A stretch of 64,000 nucleotides of DNA from an uncultured Bacteroidales bacterium. GTDB taxonomy: Bacteria > Bacteroidota > Bacteroidia > Bacteroidales > P3. Positions 63,032 through 64,000 of this stretch are shown here, piece by piece (the first letter of the stretch is position 1; each line of letters opens with the position of its first letter). The translations under genes and the position numbers were made by a program. The stretch covers positions 1 to 64,000 of the forward strand of contig OMXC01000015.1 in NCBI GenBank assembly GCA_900314925.1, read 5' to 3'. Under the pieces are notes generated by a model, which saw only the letters and a list, made by a program, of their open reading frames with translations, was not told the DNA's origin and did not search any database.

Positions 63032-64000
63032 TTGGATAAAGACCTGATAGTATCGCGCACTCCCGAAGGTGTGCAGATAGCCCTGCTCGAGGACAAGCGC
63101 CTCGTGGAGCTGCACCGCGAACAACCCGGCGGCCAGTATGCCGTGGGCGACATATACTTCGGCAAGGTGCGCAAAATAATGCAAGGCCTCAACGCCGCCT
63201 TCATAGACGTGGGCGGCGACAAGGAAGGCTTCATGCACTACCTCGACCTCGGCCCCGACTACAACTCTGTGGACAAATACCTGCGCCTGGCCATGAACGG
63301 CGACAAAGGGGCGCAGACTCTCGCCAACTTCAAGATAGAGCCTACATTGGCCAAAGTCGGCAACTTCGACAACACCCTCAAGGTGGGACAGCCCATCCTT
63401 GTACAGGTGACCAAGGAGCCCATCTCCACCAAAGGGCCCAAGGTGACAGGCGACATAAGCATCGCCGGACACTACCTGGTGCTCACACCGTTCTCCAACA
63501 AGATCTCCATCTCGCAGAAAATCAAAGGCTCGGAGGAGCGCAACCGGCTGCGCCGCCTGATGCAGAGCATACGCCCGCAGAACTTTGGCGTCATAGTGCG
63601 CACCGTGGCCGAAGGGAAGAGCGTGGCCGAACTGGACGCCGACCTGCGCCAGCTCATGGAGAACTGGAAGGAGATGACGGAGAAGCTGAAGCACGTCAGC
63701 GCCCCCTGCAAGGTGCACGCCGAACTCGACACCACGACGGCCCTGCTGCGCGACATACTGAGCGACGATTTCAACTCGGTGCAGGTGGACGACCAGGCGC
63801 TGTACGACGAGGCGCGCCGCTTCGTCAGCGTCATGTCGCCGGGCAAGGAGGACATCGTCAAGCTGTACAAGATGGAGACCCCCATCTTCGAGCAGTTCGG
63901 CGTGCAACGCGACATACGCAAGGCCTTCGGGCGCATAGTGACGATACGCTCGGGCGTGTACCTCTACGTGGAGCACACCGAGGCCATGCACGTCATCGAC
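63032..64000 (+). CDS. rng: Ribonuclease G/E family (Rng), 5' part
   Basis: Open from a TTG at 63032 to the window edge (323 codons, incomplete). S1-domain start VGDIYFGKVRKIMQGLNAAF, IDVGGDKEGFMHYLDLGP, then the RNase H-like subdomain features GHYLVLTPFSNKISISQKI, RIVRTVAEGK-type region (GVIVRTVAEGKSVAEL). It processes rRNA and mRNA 5' ends. No ATG was found in frame near the start; the TTG is in CACATTGGATAAAGAC. Confidence 0.85.
   Translation, partial: MDKDLIVSRTPEGVQIALLEDKRLVELHREQPGGQYAVGDIYFGKVRKIMQGLNAAFIDVGGDKEGFMHYLDLGPDYNSVDKYLRLAMNGDKGAQTLANFKIEPTLAKVGNFDNTLKVGQPILVQVTKEPISTKGPKVTGDISIAGHYLVLTPFSNKISISQKIKGSEERNRLRRLMQSIRPQNFGVIVRTVAEGKSVAELDADLRQLMENWKEMTEKLKHVSAPCKVHAELDTTTALLRDILSDDFNSVQVDDQALYDEARRFVSVMSPGKEDIVKLYKMETPIFEQFGVQRDIRKAFGRIVTIRSGVYLYVEHTEAMHVID

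Overview
The window looks like a chromosomal segment of an anaerobic Bacteroidales-type bacterium (phylum Bacteroidota), probably an uncultured gut or rumen lineage with unusually GC-rich coding DNA. The evidence is: promoters of the Bacteroidota form (TTTG, 19 nt, TAnnTTTG); type IX secretion (PorU, PorV and three proteins with T9SS C-terminal domains); a tiny basic COX24-like protein behind HU; and an oxygen-sensitive [FeFe]-hydrogenase with its maturase. No 16S rRNA or other definitive taxonomic marker is present, so genus and species cannot be given.

Layout. 0.4-4.5 kb: a Trk potassium uptake operon with one TrkA and two different TrkH subunits. 4.5-7.6 kb: a large T9SS-exported PKD protein. 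7.9-9.6 kb: a TM1266-type regulator and HydG. 9.9-15.8 kb: a giant T9SS surface protein and an Ala-rich OmpA-family barrel protein. 16.4-21.1 kb (minus strand): a four-gene HydABC-type hydrogenase operon. 21.7-25.2 kb (minus): a 1036-residue T9SS surface protein whose 5' leader holds a cobalamin riboswitch. 25.2-28.3 kb (minus): an exported EEP-family phosphatase/nuclease and an EF-hand membrane protein. 28.7-32.4 kb: RidA, then acyl-CoA dehydrogenase with EtfB and EtfA. 32.5-33.8 kb: a MntA/HepT toxin-antitoxin pair and a LiaF-like membrane protein. 33.8-35.6 kb: a gene-poor stretch with simple repeats and two copies of an undescribed palindromic element. 35.6-47.1 kb: a defence island with a type I restriction-modification locus (two HsdM, the second fused to HsdS; an AlbA/Schlafen-like ATPase; HsdR), a YhcG-type nuclease and two gene remnants. 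47.1-52.6 kb: a lipoprotein, acetyltransferases, an AlkD-like glycosylase, a MalY-like aminotransferase and a carboxypeptidase-regulatory-domain protein. 52.7-59.5 kb (minus): porU-porV-ispF-clpS-nfeD-floA. 59.5-64 kb: a MATE transporter, tRNA-Arg(CCG), a CPBP protease, HU, the COX24-like protein and the start of RNase G/E.

The metabolic genes fit together. The HydABC-type hydrogenase and the acyl-CoA dehydrogenase/Etf group are both flavin/Fe-S modules that can exchange electrons among NADH, ferredoxin and H2 or crotonyl-CoA in fermentation. PorU and PorV process and attach T9SS cargo, and three cargo proteins lie in the same window.

The strongest leads are: (1) the riboswitch-controlled T9SS protein, which carries three modules whose layout I read as transcobalamin-C/DUF4430-like, suggesting a T9SS-delivered surface B12-capture protein; (2) two tandem copies of an element at 34.3-35.3 kb whose 25-nt palindrome arms are built from different repeat words but keep the same architecture; (3) intergenic palindromes built from simple words, several lying inside operons. 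No CRISPR array, complete insertion sequence or rRNA gene was seen.
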